Shown: piece by piece, positions 27,555 to 35,588 of the stretch | Position numbering within the stretch: position 1 is the stretch's first letter | How the letters are laid out: each line of letters begins with the position of its first letter | Origin: Hyphomicrobium sp. CS1BSMeth3 | Lineage (GTDB): Bacteria > Pseudomonadota > Alphaproteobacteria > Rhizobiales > Hyphomicrobiaceae | Assembly (NCBI RefSeq): GCF_900117415.1 | Contig: NZ_FPEI01000006.1 | Location: forward strand, 1,798,001-1,862,000 | Direction of reading: 5' to 3' | DNA length: 64,000 bases | Position numbers and translations under genes: made by a program | Notes under the pieces: generated by a model | The model's database searches: none | Seen by the model: only the letters and a program-made list of their open reading frames with translations | Told to the model about the DNA's origin: nothing

Positions 27555-28397
27555 ATGACACGTTCGTCGCTCGGGCGCACTCTGCGGCGCGCCTATTGGA
27601 TTCTCGGTCTCGTGCTGGCTATTTCGCTGGTGGCAAAGCTGGCCAACCAGATCCCCGGCCTCGCCGATACGCCGGCCGAGCGCGTGCTCGCAAGCCTCTA
27701 CGACTATCTCAAGGACATGGCGCTCGTGCTCGTCACGGTCGTCGCCGCCTACCTCGCCAATGTCTTCCAGAAGCGCGCGCTGTTTCTCAGCGCCCTCAAG
27801 GAGGAGTGGCACAACATCGTCAAGGCGAAGTCCGCCCTCTTCACGTATACGCAGCGCGAGGCGCCCACGCAGGCCGAGTATTTCGCGGCCTTCTGCACAA
27901 TCTCGGAGTCGCTCGACAACATGCGGGCCGTCTACGCGAACGTCGGCGAGACGCACAAGCAGATCGGCCTCTATCCTTACGCGCCGCTCCACGACATGCG
28001 CCGGGCCCTGCAGTCCATCGAGCCAGAGGCCGGCCGGCAGGTGACGGCGGAGGATCGCAAGCTCGCGCGCGATGCGATCCTGCAGTCGTTCTACGCGCTG
28101 CGCGAGACGTTTCTCGAGGAACTGGACCTCGAAGCCCCGGACAATCCTCTGCTGATCCACAACGGGCGGCGCATGAAGAAACCCGGCGCCCCCGGCTGGG
28201 CGCGGCGGCGCCAGTCTCGCCAGCACCGCTATCAGGATCGCAACACGCCCGCCGACCCGCGCATCACCACGTTCCTGACCCAGCTCTATGACAGGGAGCA
28301 GACGACGGCCAAGCCCTGGCGCGAGGTCGCGGCAAAGCCGACCGGAGCCGTGGAGACAAAGGCCTCGCCTCCCGCCGAAGCGGCGGCACAGACCTGA
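27555..28397 (+). CDS. Membrane-anchored hypothetical protein
   Basis: 280 aa, not recognised. Two N-terminal transmembrane helices (WILGLVLAISLVAKLA, about 15-32; DMALVLVTVVAAYLANVF, about 54-71) precede a cytoplasmic helical region (EEWHNIVKAKSALFTYTQRE). A basic segment (RRMKKPGAPGWARRRQSRQHRYQ) and a low-complexity Ala/Pro tail end the protein. It probably follows the previous gene in an operon (42-bp gap) and converges on the J-domain gene (9-bp gap). Confidence 0.75.
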   Translation: MTRSSLGRTLRRAYWILGLVLAISLVAKLANQIPGLADTPAERVLASLYDYLKDMALVLVTVVAAYLANVFQKRALFLSALKEEWHNIVKAKSALFTYTQREAPTQAEYFAAFCTISESLDNMRAVYANVGETHKQIGLYPYAPLHDMRRALQSIEPEAGRQVTAEDRKLARDAILQSFYALRETFLEELDLEAPDNPLLIHNGRRMKKPGAPGWARRRQSRQHRYQDRNTPADPRITTFLTQLYDREQTTAKPWREVAAKPTGAVETKASPPAEAAAQT

Positions 28398-28406
28398 CGG
28401 CTGCGA

Positions 28407-28940
28407 TCAGCGCGCTGGCGACGAATAGATCGGCGTGACGCGCTGCACGGGCTTCTGGCGGCTCTCCAGACGTGCACCATCCAGAGCCGCGAACGCGGCA
28501 TTGATCCGCCGGACCATGCCCTCGAGATAGCCTCGCACCTCCGCCGGCAGCTCGGCGTTGGCATAGCGGTCGGGGTGGTAGGCCTTGGCCTTGCGGAGAT
28601 AGGCCGCGCGCACATCCTCGAAGGGCGCACCGAGCGGCAATTCGAGGAGACCGTAGGGATCGAAGCCGTCATTGTCGCGCATCCGCGCGAGGCCTAGCCC
28701 CCGGGCCGGGCTGATCGGGCGCACGCCGCCGATCGCGTGCTTCGCCAGGAACTGGCGCGGACCGTCGAACTCCTCGAACTCGACGAACGGCGCCGGCCCG
28801 TTGAGCACATCCCCGAGCGAGCGGCCCTGCGGAACCGAGACGCGGCCCTTCACCTCCGTGCCGTCCATCAGGCTAAGCGCCACCGATATGCCCGACGTGG
28901 CATCGCCAGCTCCGCCATCTACCCTCGTGCGCTCGAACAT
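28407..28940 (-). CDS. J-domain (DnaJ-like) protein
   Basis: 177 aa. The C-terminal part is a J domain: FDPYGLLELPLGAPFEDVRAAYLRKAKAYHPDRYAN, with the HPD tripeptide that stimulates the DnaK ATPase, and then helix IV (MVRRINAAFAAL). The N-terminal 100 residues form a separate beta-rich domain (VALSLMDGTEVKGRVSVPQG) unlike DnaJ proteins with Gly/Phe and zinc regions. The start at 28940 is chosen because it opens this domain; the frame extends to 29132 without support. Likely a specialised co-chaperone. Confidence 0.85.
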   Translation of the reverse strand: MFERTRVDGGAGDATSGISVALSLMDGTEVKGRVSVPQGRSLGDVLNGPAPFVEFEEFDGPRQFLAKHAIGGVRPISPARGLGLARMRDNDGFDPYGLLELPLGAPFEDVRAAYLRKAKAYHPDRYANAELPAEVRGYLEGMVRRINAAFAALDGARLESRQKPVQRVTPIYSSPAR

Positions 28941-29635
28941 GGCCGAATTTCCACCCTTTGTGTCGTTTGAGGGCTCCGCAGGAAGTCCCGGGGCCGCAGT
29001 CGCAAGAACCGTGCAAGAATTCGTCAACCGTTCCTGGCGCAGCGGTTTTGCGAGCACATGACGAGAAAGATGGTTTAGACGCAACCTCTGCGTGCGATGG
29101 TCATTAACAGTTGCTGTAGCCTCCCTGCACAAAACGCCGGATCGAAGTGGACAACTGGTGGATTAGTCTTTGGGGATAAGCCATTGGGCGCATTGTGGCC
29201 TTCCGGCCTGGCTACGTGACAGCAATCACACACCGCCGACCCATCGATTCCTAAGGGGTCTGAAACAATTAACAATTGCTTACGAATCGCCTACCGCTGA
29301 TAGGTGAGAGGAGTCCCATGTTGTTGTTGCGTTGCCTGTCGGCCGGTCCTGTCGACCTGTGCAAAAGCTTGTCGTCTAGCGGCGATGGCGAGTGTGCATA
29401 AGTCGAGCCGGTCCACATCCGTTCAGATCGAATGCCACGCCGCTGCGCGTCCGGCCGGACCTGGCCTCAACGGGATCCGGAGCTCACCGATCCGCAGCAC
29501 CTGAAGCCCTCTTTGTGCAGGGAAGCTTCAATCGGCATTGGGCGGACGGCATTAGCCTCTCGGTGTGCAACGTCGCTCGGCCGGCACCCTGTGCCCGCGT
29601 AGGCTGGCCCCAAACGATTGGGGGCATTTGAAACG
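28941..29635. other. 695-bp gene-poor region with lower GC
   Basis: No convincing long gene is seen; open frames of 60-80 codons on both strands lack ribosome-binding sites and family features. It is less GC-rich than its surroundings around 29080-29290. A 13-base motif recurs with one mismatch (ATTAACAGTTGCT at 29103 and ATTAACAATTGCT at 29268). One 27-codon frame with a good ribosome-binding site starts at 29318. The stretch looks like the leader of the membrane protein gene or remnants of an acquired segment. Confidence 0.5.
29318..29401 (+). CDS. Possible 27-aa small open reading frame
   Basis: ATG preceded by GAGAGGAGTCCC, a strong Shine-Dalgarno sequence at good spacing. The peptide MLLLRCLSAGPVDLCKSLSS continues for seven residues and ends at TAA. 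It has three Leu after the start and three Cys, but no family resemblance. It could be a leader peptide or chance; there is only ribosome-binding-site evidence. Confidence 0.3.
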   Translation: MLLLRCLSAGPVDLCKSLSSSGDGECA

Positions 29636-30991
29636 ATGAGACACGCTCTAGGTATCCTAGGCGTATTAGCAGCAAGCGTATTGCTTGCTGTGTCCGCCGC
29701 CATGAACTGGCGCTTCGGATACAGTCTTGGGACGACTGAATTCGACGGGTTGATCTACGGGGCGGCCAGTGCCGCCGCAGACTGCCTGAAGGCGCTCATA
29801 CCCTTCTTCTTATTTGCAGCCATACGAAACCGCATGTGGTCGCAAGCGGCTGCAGCGGCTGTGGTGGGGGTGGTTGTAACCGCCTACTCACTCACCTCGG
29901 CACTCGGTCACGCTGCCCTGAACCGGCTCGACACGACTGGGCAACGCGCCCAGCAGACGGCCGTCTATCAGGACATGCGTTCTGACGTGAAGCGGATGGA
30001 AGAGCAGGTCGGCTGGATTCCGAAGCATCGCCCTGCTGCCACCGTGGCCAGTGAGATGAATGGTTTGAAAAACCAGATCTACTGGAGCCGCACGCAGGGC
30101 TGCACCGTGGTCAACGGCAAGTTCAATCGTGACTTCTGCCAGCAGTACCACACGCTCTCGGCAGAGCACGCGAATGCCGTCCAGGCCGCTGATCTCAGCA
30201 AGAAGATCATGGAGGTCAAGGCTCAGCTGGCAAAATCCGGCGACAGTCATACCGCGCTCACCGAAGCTGATCCGCAGGCAGCCATGCTTGCCAAGATCGG
30301 CGGGCTCGTGTTCCCGGATTTGAAGGTCGACGATGTCCAGATGGCGCTGACGATCTTCATCGCGTTGCTGCTGGAAGTCGGTTCAGGCTTTGGCATGTAC
30401 ATCGCCTTCAGCCAGTGGCGACTGCATGATGCCCTGCACAACCCCAAGGTGGCTTCCGCCGCCGCGGTTGGGCAGGCCGCAGTCGCCATGCCGCTCGATG
30501 TCGTGGTGCAGGTCCCGGTTGCGACACCCGTCGCCGCTCAGACCATTGCCATCCCGGCCATCGCCGCCGCAGCACCCGCTGCAGTTCCAGCAACACCGGC
30601 AGTCCAGGCCATTCCGGCCGCGCCGCCGGCTCCAGCCGTCATTACGCCACCGGCCGCAACGGCCAACGACAACACCGACCGGATCGTCCACCAGCCCCAA
30701 CGGCTGGTCGCGCCCGAGGGTGATGCCGAACGCTTCCACAGAGAGAGGGTCGAGACCGAAGACGGCTCCACGATCACTGCTACCGACCTTTACGAGCACT
30801 ACTGCGTCTGGTGTGAAGAGCAGGACAAGGAACCGCTGGCGCTTCCGACGTTCAGCAAAAATTTCAGCGAACTGAAGGACATCCGGCGCGAACAAACCGG
30901 ACGCAAACGCTTTATCGGTATTTCGATCCGAGAAGCCACGGAGATCGCGGAGGATAAGAAGCCGCCGATCGCAATCACGCGCGCTGCCTAG
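29636..30991 (+). CDS. Membrane protein with a C-terminal primase-like winged-helix domain
   Basis: 451 aa from the ATG at 29636; a TTG six codons earlier is in frame. N-terminus: hydrophobic helices near residues 5-24, 42-62 and 70-92. A soluble helical segment (about 95-225, with two Cys in SRTQGCTVVNGKFNRDFC) is followed by a fourth helix (MALTIFIALLLEVGSGFGMY, about 238-257). A long Ala/Pro/Val linker (275-345) leads to a C-terminal domain with TATDLYEHYCVWCEEQDKEP, FSKNFSEL and GRKRFIGISIRE. That pattern resembles the winged helix at the end of P4/D5-type phage primase-helicases. It is not close to a named protein. A strong terminator follows. Confidence 0.7.
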   Translation: MRHALGILGVLAASVLLAVSAAMNWRFGYSLGTTEFDGLIYGAASAAADCLKALIPFFLFAAIRNRMWSQAAAAAVVGVVVTAYSLTSALGHAALNRLDTTGQRAQQTAVYQDMRSDVKRMEEQVGWIPKHRPAATVASEMNGLKNQIYWSRTQGCTVVNGKFNRDFCQQYHTLSAEHANAVQAADLSKKIMEVKAQLAKSGDSHTALTEADPQAAMLAKIGGLVFPDLKVDDVQMALTIFIALLLEVGSGFGMYIAFSQWRLHDALHNPKVASAAAVGQAAVAMPLDVVVQVPVATPVAAQTIAIPAIAAAAPAAVPATPAVQAIPAAPPAPAVITPPAATANDNTDRIVHQPQRLVAPEGDAERFHRERVETEDGSTITATDLYEHYCVWCEEQDKEPLALPTFSKNFSELKDIRREQTGRKRFIGISIREATEIAEDKKPPIAITRAA

Positions 30992-31011
30992 GGCAGCTTC
31001 TTGAACCAAGG

Positions 31012-31042
31012 AAAAAGGGTCGCTTCGGCGGCCCTTTTTTTA
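31012..31042 (+). terminator. Rho-independent terminator of the membrane/winged-helix gene
   Basis: A hairpin AAAAAGGGTCGC-TTCG-GCGGCCCTTTTTTT with a UUCG tetraloop and a T-run, starting 21 bp after the stop codon at 30991. It is one of the clearest intrinsic terminators in the window. Confidence 0.85.
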
Positions 31043-31046
31043 TTGG

Positions 31047-31450
31047 CCGCGGGCTGCTGGGAAGAGGTGCTGTCGCTTTCAGGCGACCCGCCATGCCCGC
31101 GGCGGCCAGCACGCGAGCGCGTGCTTGGAGCTGCAGGCTCGGGCTGCTGGGAAGAGGTGCTGTCGCCTTCCACCGTTGTGCCATGCCCGCGGCGGCAAGA
31201 GCGCGAGCGGAGTGCTTGAGACCGCGGGCTGCTGGGAAGAGGTGCTGTCGCTTTCCACCGTTGTGCCATGCCCGCGGCGGCAAGGGTGATGGCGCAGCGT
31301 ATGACGCGCCCCACTTCCCCCTCTCCCCATTGTCTCCAATGGGGAGAGGGTCGGGGTGAGGGGCGGCCGCTCGCGCTGACGTCTGCGTTTGCCGCTGCCC
31401 CTCACCCCAACCCTCTCCCCGTAAGCACGGGGAGAGGGGATGCTAGGACG
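31047..31450. repeat. Dispersed C/G composite repeat, copy 2, with three tandem G units
   Basis: Three tandem units near 31047-31102, 31138-31193 and 31223-31277 share GGGCTGCTGGGAAGAGGTGC and end GCCATGCCCGCGG. Units 1 and 3 begin CCGCGGGC, so each unit is closed by an inverted repeat. They are followed by the linker GTATGACGCGCCCCACTTCC, a CTCTCCCCATTG / CAATGGGGAGAG hairpin, and a second CCTCTCCCC...GGGGAGAGG hairpin (31411-31438). Modules match 18500-18722 in reverse order. Nothing here is protein coding. Confidence 0.8.
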
Positions 31451-31496
31451 AAATGGCGGCGCCCTGAGTGCAAGAGAGAGGCGAGGAGCCGCCGCG

Positions 31497-32285
31497 CTAA
31501 GACTTCACCCAATACGCGCCGAACTCGTCGATGCGGATGATCGGGTCGGTGATGCCGTGCGCAGCGCGATACTCGTCGATCGCCGTGCGGTGGGCCTCGA
31601 ATAGATGATAGTCGTCGGCAATCAGCGTGCCGCCGCGCGAGAGCTTCGGGTAAAGATTGACGATCCCATCACGCGTGCTCTCGTACATGTCGCCATCGAG
31701 GCGCAGCACCGCGAGCTCGCGCACCGGCGCCGTCGGCAGGGTGTCCTTGAACAGCCCCTCGAGAAAAACGACCTGCTCATCCAGCAAATCGTAGCGCGCG
31801 AAATTCGCCTTCACATCGGCGAGCGATACGGCGAAATCCGCCCATGTGTGGAACTCCGCCCCCGCATCCGGCGCCACGCCCTCCGACGGCGGCGGCAGAC
31901 CCGCGAAGCTGTCGGCGGCAATGACGCGGCGATACGTGATGCCATAGGCCTTGAGCACCGCGCGCATCATCATGACGGCACCGCCGCGCCATACGCCGGT
32001 CTCCATGAAGTCACCGGGAATACCGGCACGCAGAACCCGCTCGCATTCGCTGCGCACGTTCTCCATGCGCTTGAGGCCAATCATGGAAGGCGCCGCCGAA
32101 GGCCAGTCCCATCCCTGCTCGCGGTACTCCTCGTAATACGCGTCGACCTTCGAGGACGGCAGCGGCGGATCCCGGTTGAGCCGCCCGATCAGGCTGTCGC
32201 GCGTCATATCGAGATAGGCTTTCCGCAGGCGCGCGATCTCGGCGGCCTCGGCCTTCGCGTGTTCGGTGGTCACTGGCTCGGGCAT
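31497..32285 (-). CDS. TylF/MycF-family O-methyltransferase
   Basis: 262-aa SAM- and Mg2+-dependent methyltransferase of the macrocin O-methyltransferase type. It has GDFMETGVWRGGAVMMMRAVLKAYG (SAM-binding motif), the acidic AADSFAGLPPPSEG segment, LRLDGDMYESTRDGIVNLYPKLSRGG and IADDYHLFEAHRTAIDEYR, which carries the metal-binding aspartates. Such enzymes methylate sugars in macrolides or polysaccharides. There are no sugar or polyketide genes around it, so its acceptor is unknown. It is flanked by repeats and appears monocistronic. Confidence 0.9.
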   Translation of the reverse strand: MPEPVTTEHAKAEAAEIARLRKAYLDMTRDSLIGRLNRDPPLPSSKVDAYYEEYREQGWDWPSAAPSMIGLKRMENVRSECERVLRAGIPGDFMETGVWRGGAVMMMRAVLKAYGITYRRVIAADSFAGLPPPSEGVAPDAGAEFHTWADFAVSLADVKANFARYDLLDEQVVFLEGLFKDTLPTAPVRELAVLRLDGDMYESTRDGIVNLYPKLSRGGTLIADDYHLFEAHRTAIDEYRAAHGITDPIIRIDEFGAYWVKS

Positions 32286-32605
32286 AAGGGGTTCCTGAAC
32301 GCCAAGCTCGGCGCCCTTTACCCAATCCTAATCCTGAATGGGGACAATCGCCGCAATATTCCGAGATAGGTACGAGCAGCATGACAAATATTGCTCATGT
32401 CTTGCTCGTGGTTCTGGTGAGGCGGGCCTTTTGCGCAGACGCGGAGGCCCTGCACGCGAGCGCCGCATAGGCGCTCGCGACGCAGCCACATCGCCTCCAA
32501 GGCATCCGTACTGCCGTGCACCGCAGGGCTGACGCGCTCATCAGCTTGCGCCGCTCCTTCCTGCGTGCCAGCCTGAGTACCTGTCTCCCTTCGCCGTGGT
32601 ACCCC
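32286..32605. other. Divergent intergenic region with a 9-bp-stem hairpin
   Basis: 320 bp between the TylF-type gene and the SMP-30 gene. An AT-rich patch near 32380-32400 (ACAAATATTGCTCATG) may hold a promoter. A perfect hairpin GCGAGCGCC-GCATA-GGCGCTCGC lies at 32456-32478 with no T-run. No gene is seen. Confidence 0.45.
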
Positions 32606-33532
32606 ATGACAAAAATCACCGAGATCGCCTCCGGCCTGCGCTTTCCCGAAGGCCCCATTGCCATGCCGGACGGCACTGTCCTGCTCGTCGAGATCGAGCG
32701 CGGCACGCTCACCCGCGTGCATCCTGACGGGCGCACAGAGGTCATCGCCGAGACAGGCGGTGGCCCCAATGGCGCAGCCATCGGCCCGGATGGTGCCTGC
32801 TACATCTGCAACAATGGCGGCTTTGCATGGATGCGCGGCGAGGGCACGCTGCGCCCGCACATGCAGGCCGAGGACTACAAGGGTGGGCGCATCGAACGGG
32901 TCGATCTCGCGACGGGGCGCGTCGATGTCCTCTACACGCACGGGCCCAATCACAAGCTCAATGGCCCGAACGATCTCGTGTTCGATCCGCACGGCGGCTT
33001 CTACTTCACCGATCTCGGCAAGGTGCGTGAACGCGAGCAGGACCGCGGCTGCGTCTACTACGCGAAGGCTGACGGCAGCCTCATCAAAGAAGTGGCCTTC
33101 CCGCTGATGACGCCGAACGGATGCGGGCTCTCGCCGGATGGGCGCACGCTCTACGTTGCTGAGACATGGACGGGACGCGTCTGGGCCTACGACATCACCG
33201 CTCCCGGCGAAGTGGCGAAGGCGCCCTGGCCGGCGCCGAACGGAGGCCGCCTGCTGGCCGGCGTCGGTGGCTTCAATCTTTTCGACTCCTTGGCCGTGGA
33301 TGCGGCCGGCAATGTCTGCGTCGCAACCCTCTTCAATCCGGGCATCACGGTGATCTCGCCGGACGGCGCGCGTGTCCGCCACATCCCCATTGCTGGCGAT
33401 GCCTACGTGACGAACATCTGCTTCGGCGGCAAGGACCTCGCGACAGCCTACGTCACGCTCTCGATGACCGGACGGCTCGTCAGCCTTCCCTGGGCAGGGG
33501 CGGGCGCGAAGCTGAACTACCTCAACACATAG
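32606..33532 (+). CDS. SMP-30/gluconolactonase family lactonase
   Basis: 308-aa six-bladed beta-propeller lactonase with a bound divalent metal. It has FPEGPIAMPDGTVLLVEIERG (with the metal-binding Glu), GPNGAAIGPDGACYICNNGG, NHKLNGPNDLVFDPHGGFYFTD (with a metal-binding Asn and Asp), NGCGLSPDGRTLYVAET and FDSLAVDAAGNVCVATL. The start at 32606 is preferred over the longer frame from 32516. It is likely to open a sugar or other lactone. A 60-bp remnant of a second copy of this gene's 3' end lies about 0.9 kb downstream. Confidence 0.9.
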   Translation: MTKITEIASGLRFPEGPIAMPDGTVLLVEIERGTLTRVHPDGRTEVIAETGGGPNGAAIGPDGACYICNNGGFAWMRGEGTLRPHMQAEDYKGGRIERVDLATGRVDVLYTHGPNHKLNGPNDLVFDPHGGFYFTDLGKVREREQDRGCVYYAKADGSLIKEVAFPLMTPNGCGLSPDGRTLYVAETWTGRVWAYDITAPGEVAKAPWPAPNGGRLLAGVGGFNLFDSLAVDAAGNVCVATLFNPGITVISPDGARVRHIPIAGDAYVTNICFGGKDLATAYVTLSMTGRLVSLPWAGAGAKLNYLNT

Positions 33533-33561
33533 CGGACCCACTGCGGCAGGCAGACGCAAAT

Positions 33562-33592
33562 GCGGCCCGGCGGATGCGCTCCGCCGGGCCGC
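33562..33592. terminator. Long hairpin between convergent genes, probable bidirectional terminator
   Basis: A 13-bp perfect stem GCGGCCCGGCGGA / TCCGCCGGGCCGC with a 5-base loop, between the SMP-30 stop (33532) and the end of the outer-membrane protein gene (33616). There is no T-run, so it may act as a Rho-dependent or blocking structure. Confidence 0.7.
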
Positions 33593-33615
33593 TCAGCTCT
33601 GATCACGCTTGTGCG

Positions 33616-34335
33616 TCAGTTGATCTTCAGGCTGACGCCGATCTTGATGGTGTCGATGGTCACATCGACCTTGGACGGCAACGCCCCGAGCGAAGTCCCA
33701 CCGAAGCTCACATCGAGATCGTGCGTCTTGCTACCAAGATCGACGTGATTGTATTCGACGCGCGCGGAGATGTTCGGAGCAAGTGCATACTCCAATCCGG
33801 CGCCGACAACCCAGCCGACATGCGTCGCATCGCCGTTCAGTCGAAAGACGCCGACGATGTTGTCCTTGACGTTGGTCTCGACATTGCTCCAGGCGACGCC
33901 CGCCAAGCCGTAGATCATAGAGCGGTCAAAAACAAAGCCGACGCGCCCAACCAGCGTGGCGAGCCAATCAGCCTTGCGCGCGCAATTGAGGATCACGACG
34001 CACGTCTCGCTCCCCTTGACATCGAGCCCGGCCCACGTGCCTTCGATACCGAGAACCGTATGGCCCATCTGATAGTTGTAGCCGGCGTGCGCGCCCCACA
34101 GCGCGCCATTCATATCGTAGTCCGTGCTGATCGAGGGGCCGCCAAGACCAACCTCGCCCGATGTCTGTCCGGTCGCCAGCCCCGCGTGACCGCCGATGTA
34201 AAAGCCGGTCCAATTCAGAATTTGCGGGCGGTACTCATCCTTGAACGAGCCTCCGGCTATCGCGCCAGATGAAAGAAGCAAGCTCCCGCAGAAAATCGAC
34301 GCCAGCGCAGGCGCTGCAATCCAAGATTTTTGCAT
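33616..34335 (-). CDS. Outer-membrane beta-barrel protein (Omp25/Omp31-like)
   Basis: 239 aa. The signal peptide (MQKSWIAAPALASIFCGSLLLSSGAIA, 1-27) precedes a typical eight-strand porin-like barrel: NWTGFYIGGHAGLATG at the mature N-terminus, ALWGAHAGYNYQMGHTVLGIEG, LVGRVGFVFDRSMIYGLAGVAW and THVGWVVGAGLEYALAPNISARVEYNHVDLG, ending in a strand ending FKIN-like (IKIGVSLKIN). The start at 34335 follows a GGGGGGATT ribosome-binding site. Rhizobial genomes carry many such surface barrels. Confidence 0.9.
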   Translation of the reverse strand: MQKSWIAAPALASIFCGSLLLSSGAIAGGSFKDEYRPQILNWTGFYIGGHAGLATGQTSGEVGLGGPSISTDYDMNGALWGAHAGYNYQMGHTVLGIEGTWAGLDVKGSETCVVILNCARKADWLATLVGRVGFVFDRSMIYGLAGVAWSNVETNVKDNIVGVFRLNGDATHVGWVVGAGLEYALAPNISARVEYNHVDLGSKTHDLDVSFGGTSLGALPSKVDVTIDTIKIGVSLKIN

Positions 34336-34666
34336 AGTAATCCCCCCAATTGGCATTCCACTCATCCGCACATGCGATGGGCTGCCTAGCACGCGCGGGC
34401 GATTCGAACCCGTTGCCTCTCTGCGATTGTGACAGAAAATTGAGGACGCGACTTGAGCGAGGCGACTCGTCAGCTTTCCCTGGGACAGCGCGGGCGCGAA
34501 GCTGAATTATTTGAGTACCTAGATCTCGGCCCACCCCGTGAGATAGGCCCAGACCTGCACGTTCGAGGCTGGCTGGGAGGCATCATCCCTGGAAGAATAA
34601 TCGTGACAGAGGTGGCGCGCTGCAACTTGTGGCACGCCAAACCATAAACGGTCACGGAGATCACTC
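34336..34666. other. Intergenic region holding a gene fossil
   Basis: 331 bp between the divergent outer-membrane protein gene and the GST gene. It contains the 60-bp SMP-30 remnant listed separately and AT-richer sequence around 34500-34630 that probably carries the GST promoter. Confidence 0.6.
34463..34522 (+). pseudogene. Remnant of the 3' end of an SMP-30 lactonase gene
   Basis: Sixty bases read RLVSFPWDSAGAKLNYLST and a TAG stop, against RLVSLPWAGAGAKLNYLNT and TAG at the end of the intact gene (33473-33532). Several differences are in third codon positions (AAC/AAT, TAC/TAT, CTC/TTG, ACA/ACC), as expected for two diverged coding copies. Upstream of it the frame is broken by a TGA within 12 bases. 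It is a fossil of a second lactonase gene that once preceded the GST gene. Confidence 0.8.
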
Positions 34667-35539
34667 ATGAGCAACGGTACGGAGTACACGCCCCCCAAAG
34701 TCTGGAGCTGGGACAAGGAAAGCGGCGGACGCTTTGCGAATATCAATCGGCCCATTGCTGGGCCGACGCACGAGAAGGAGCTGCCCGTCGGCAAGCATCC
34801 CTTTCAGCTCTACTCGCTCGCGACGCCCAACGGCGTGAAGGTCACGATCATGTTCGAGGAACTCCTCGCGCTCGGCCACGCGGGAGCCGAGTACGATGCA
34901 TGGCTCATTCGCATCGGTGATGGCGACCAGTTCGGATCGGGCTTCGTCGCGGTCAATCCGAATTCGAAAATTCCGGCATTGCTCGACCGCACGAACCCCG
35001 CCAAGCCCCGGCGCATCTTCGAGTCCGGCTCGATCCTTCTTTATCTCGCCGAAAAGTTCGGCGCCTTCCTGCCCAAGGATCTCGACAAGCGCACCGAGGC
35101 CCTGAACTGGCTCTTCTGGCAAATGGGTGCCGCACCTTATCTCGGCGGCGGCTTCGGACACTTCTACGCGTATGCGCCCGCCAAGTGGGAGTATCCAATC
35201 AATCGCTTTGCCATGGAGGTGAAGCGCCAGCTCGATGTTCTCGATCGCCATCTTGCCGACAACGCCTACATGGCGGGCGACGAGTACACCATTGCCGACA
35301 TGGCCATCTGGCCCTGGTACGGCGCGCTCTCCAAAGGCCTGCTCTACGGCGCCGGGGAGTTCCTCGATGGCGCGAGCTACAAGCACGTCAACCGGTGGAC
35401 CGACGCGATCGCGCAGCGCCCCGCCGTCAAGCGCGGGCGCATGGTCAATCGTGTGCAAGGCGATCCGGCGAGCCAGCTCCGCGAACGTCACGACGCCAGC
35501 GACTTCCAGACGAAGACGCAGGACAAGATCGGCGCCTGA
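34667..35539 (+). CDS. yghU: Glutathione S-transferase, YghU-like
   Basis: 290-aa cytosolic glutathione transferase of the Nu/YghU class, which has disulfide-bond reductase activity toward small organic disulfides. It has the long N-terminal extension of this class (YTPPKVWSWDKESGGRFANINRPIAGPTHEKELP), a thioredoxin-fold domain with NPNSKIPALLD and ESGSILLYLAEKFG (glutathione-binding), and an all-helical domain with EYTIADMAIWPW. The length is normal for YghU. It lies downstream of the SMP-30 remnant. Confidence 0.92.
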   Translation: MSNGTEYTPPKVWSWDKESGGRFANINRPIAGPTHEKELPVGKHPFQLYSLATPNGVKVTIMFEELLALGHAGAEYDAWLIRIGDGDQFGSGFVAVNPNSKIPALLDRTNPAKPRRIFESGSILLYLAEKFGAFLPKDLDKRTEALNWLFWQMGAAPYLGGGFGHFYAYAPAKWEYPINRFAMEVKRQLDVLDRHLADNAYMAGDEYTIADMAIWPWYGALSKGLLYGAGEFLDGASYKHVNRWTDAIAQRPAVKRGRMVNRVQGDPASQLRERHDASDFQTKTQDKIGA

Positions 35540-35588
35540 CGCCAGATTGGTGGGCGTGCTCTAGGGCGCGCCCGTCAAAGCGAACGCG

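Noticed and set aside
31079-31359. Short open frames such as AAGCWEEVLSLS within the repeat block
   Set aside because: They follow the tandem G repeats in several frames and are spurious products commonly annotated from such repeats.
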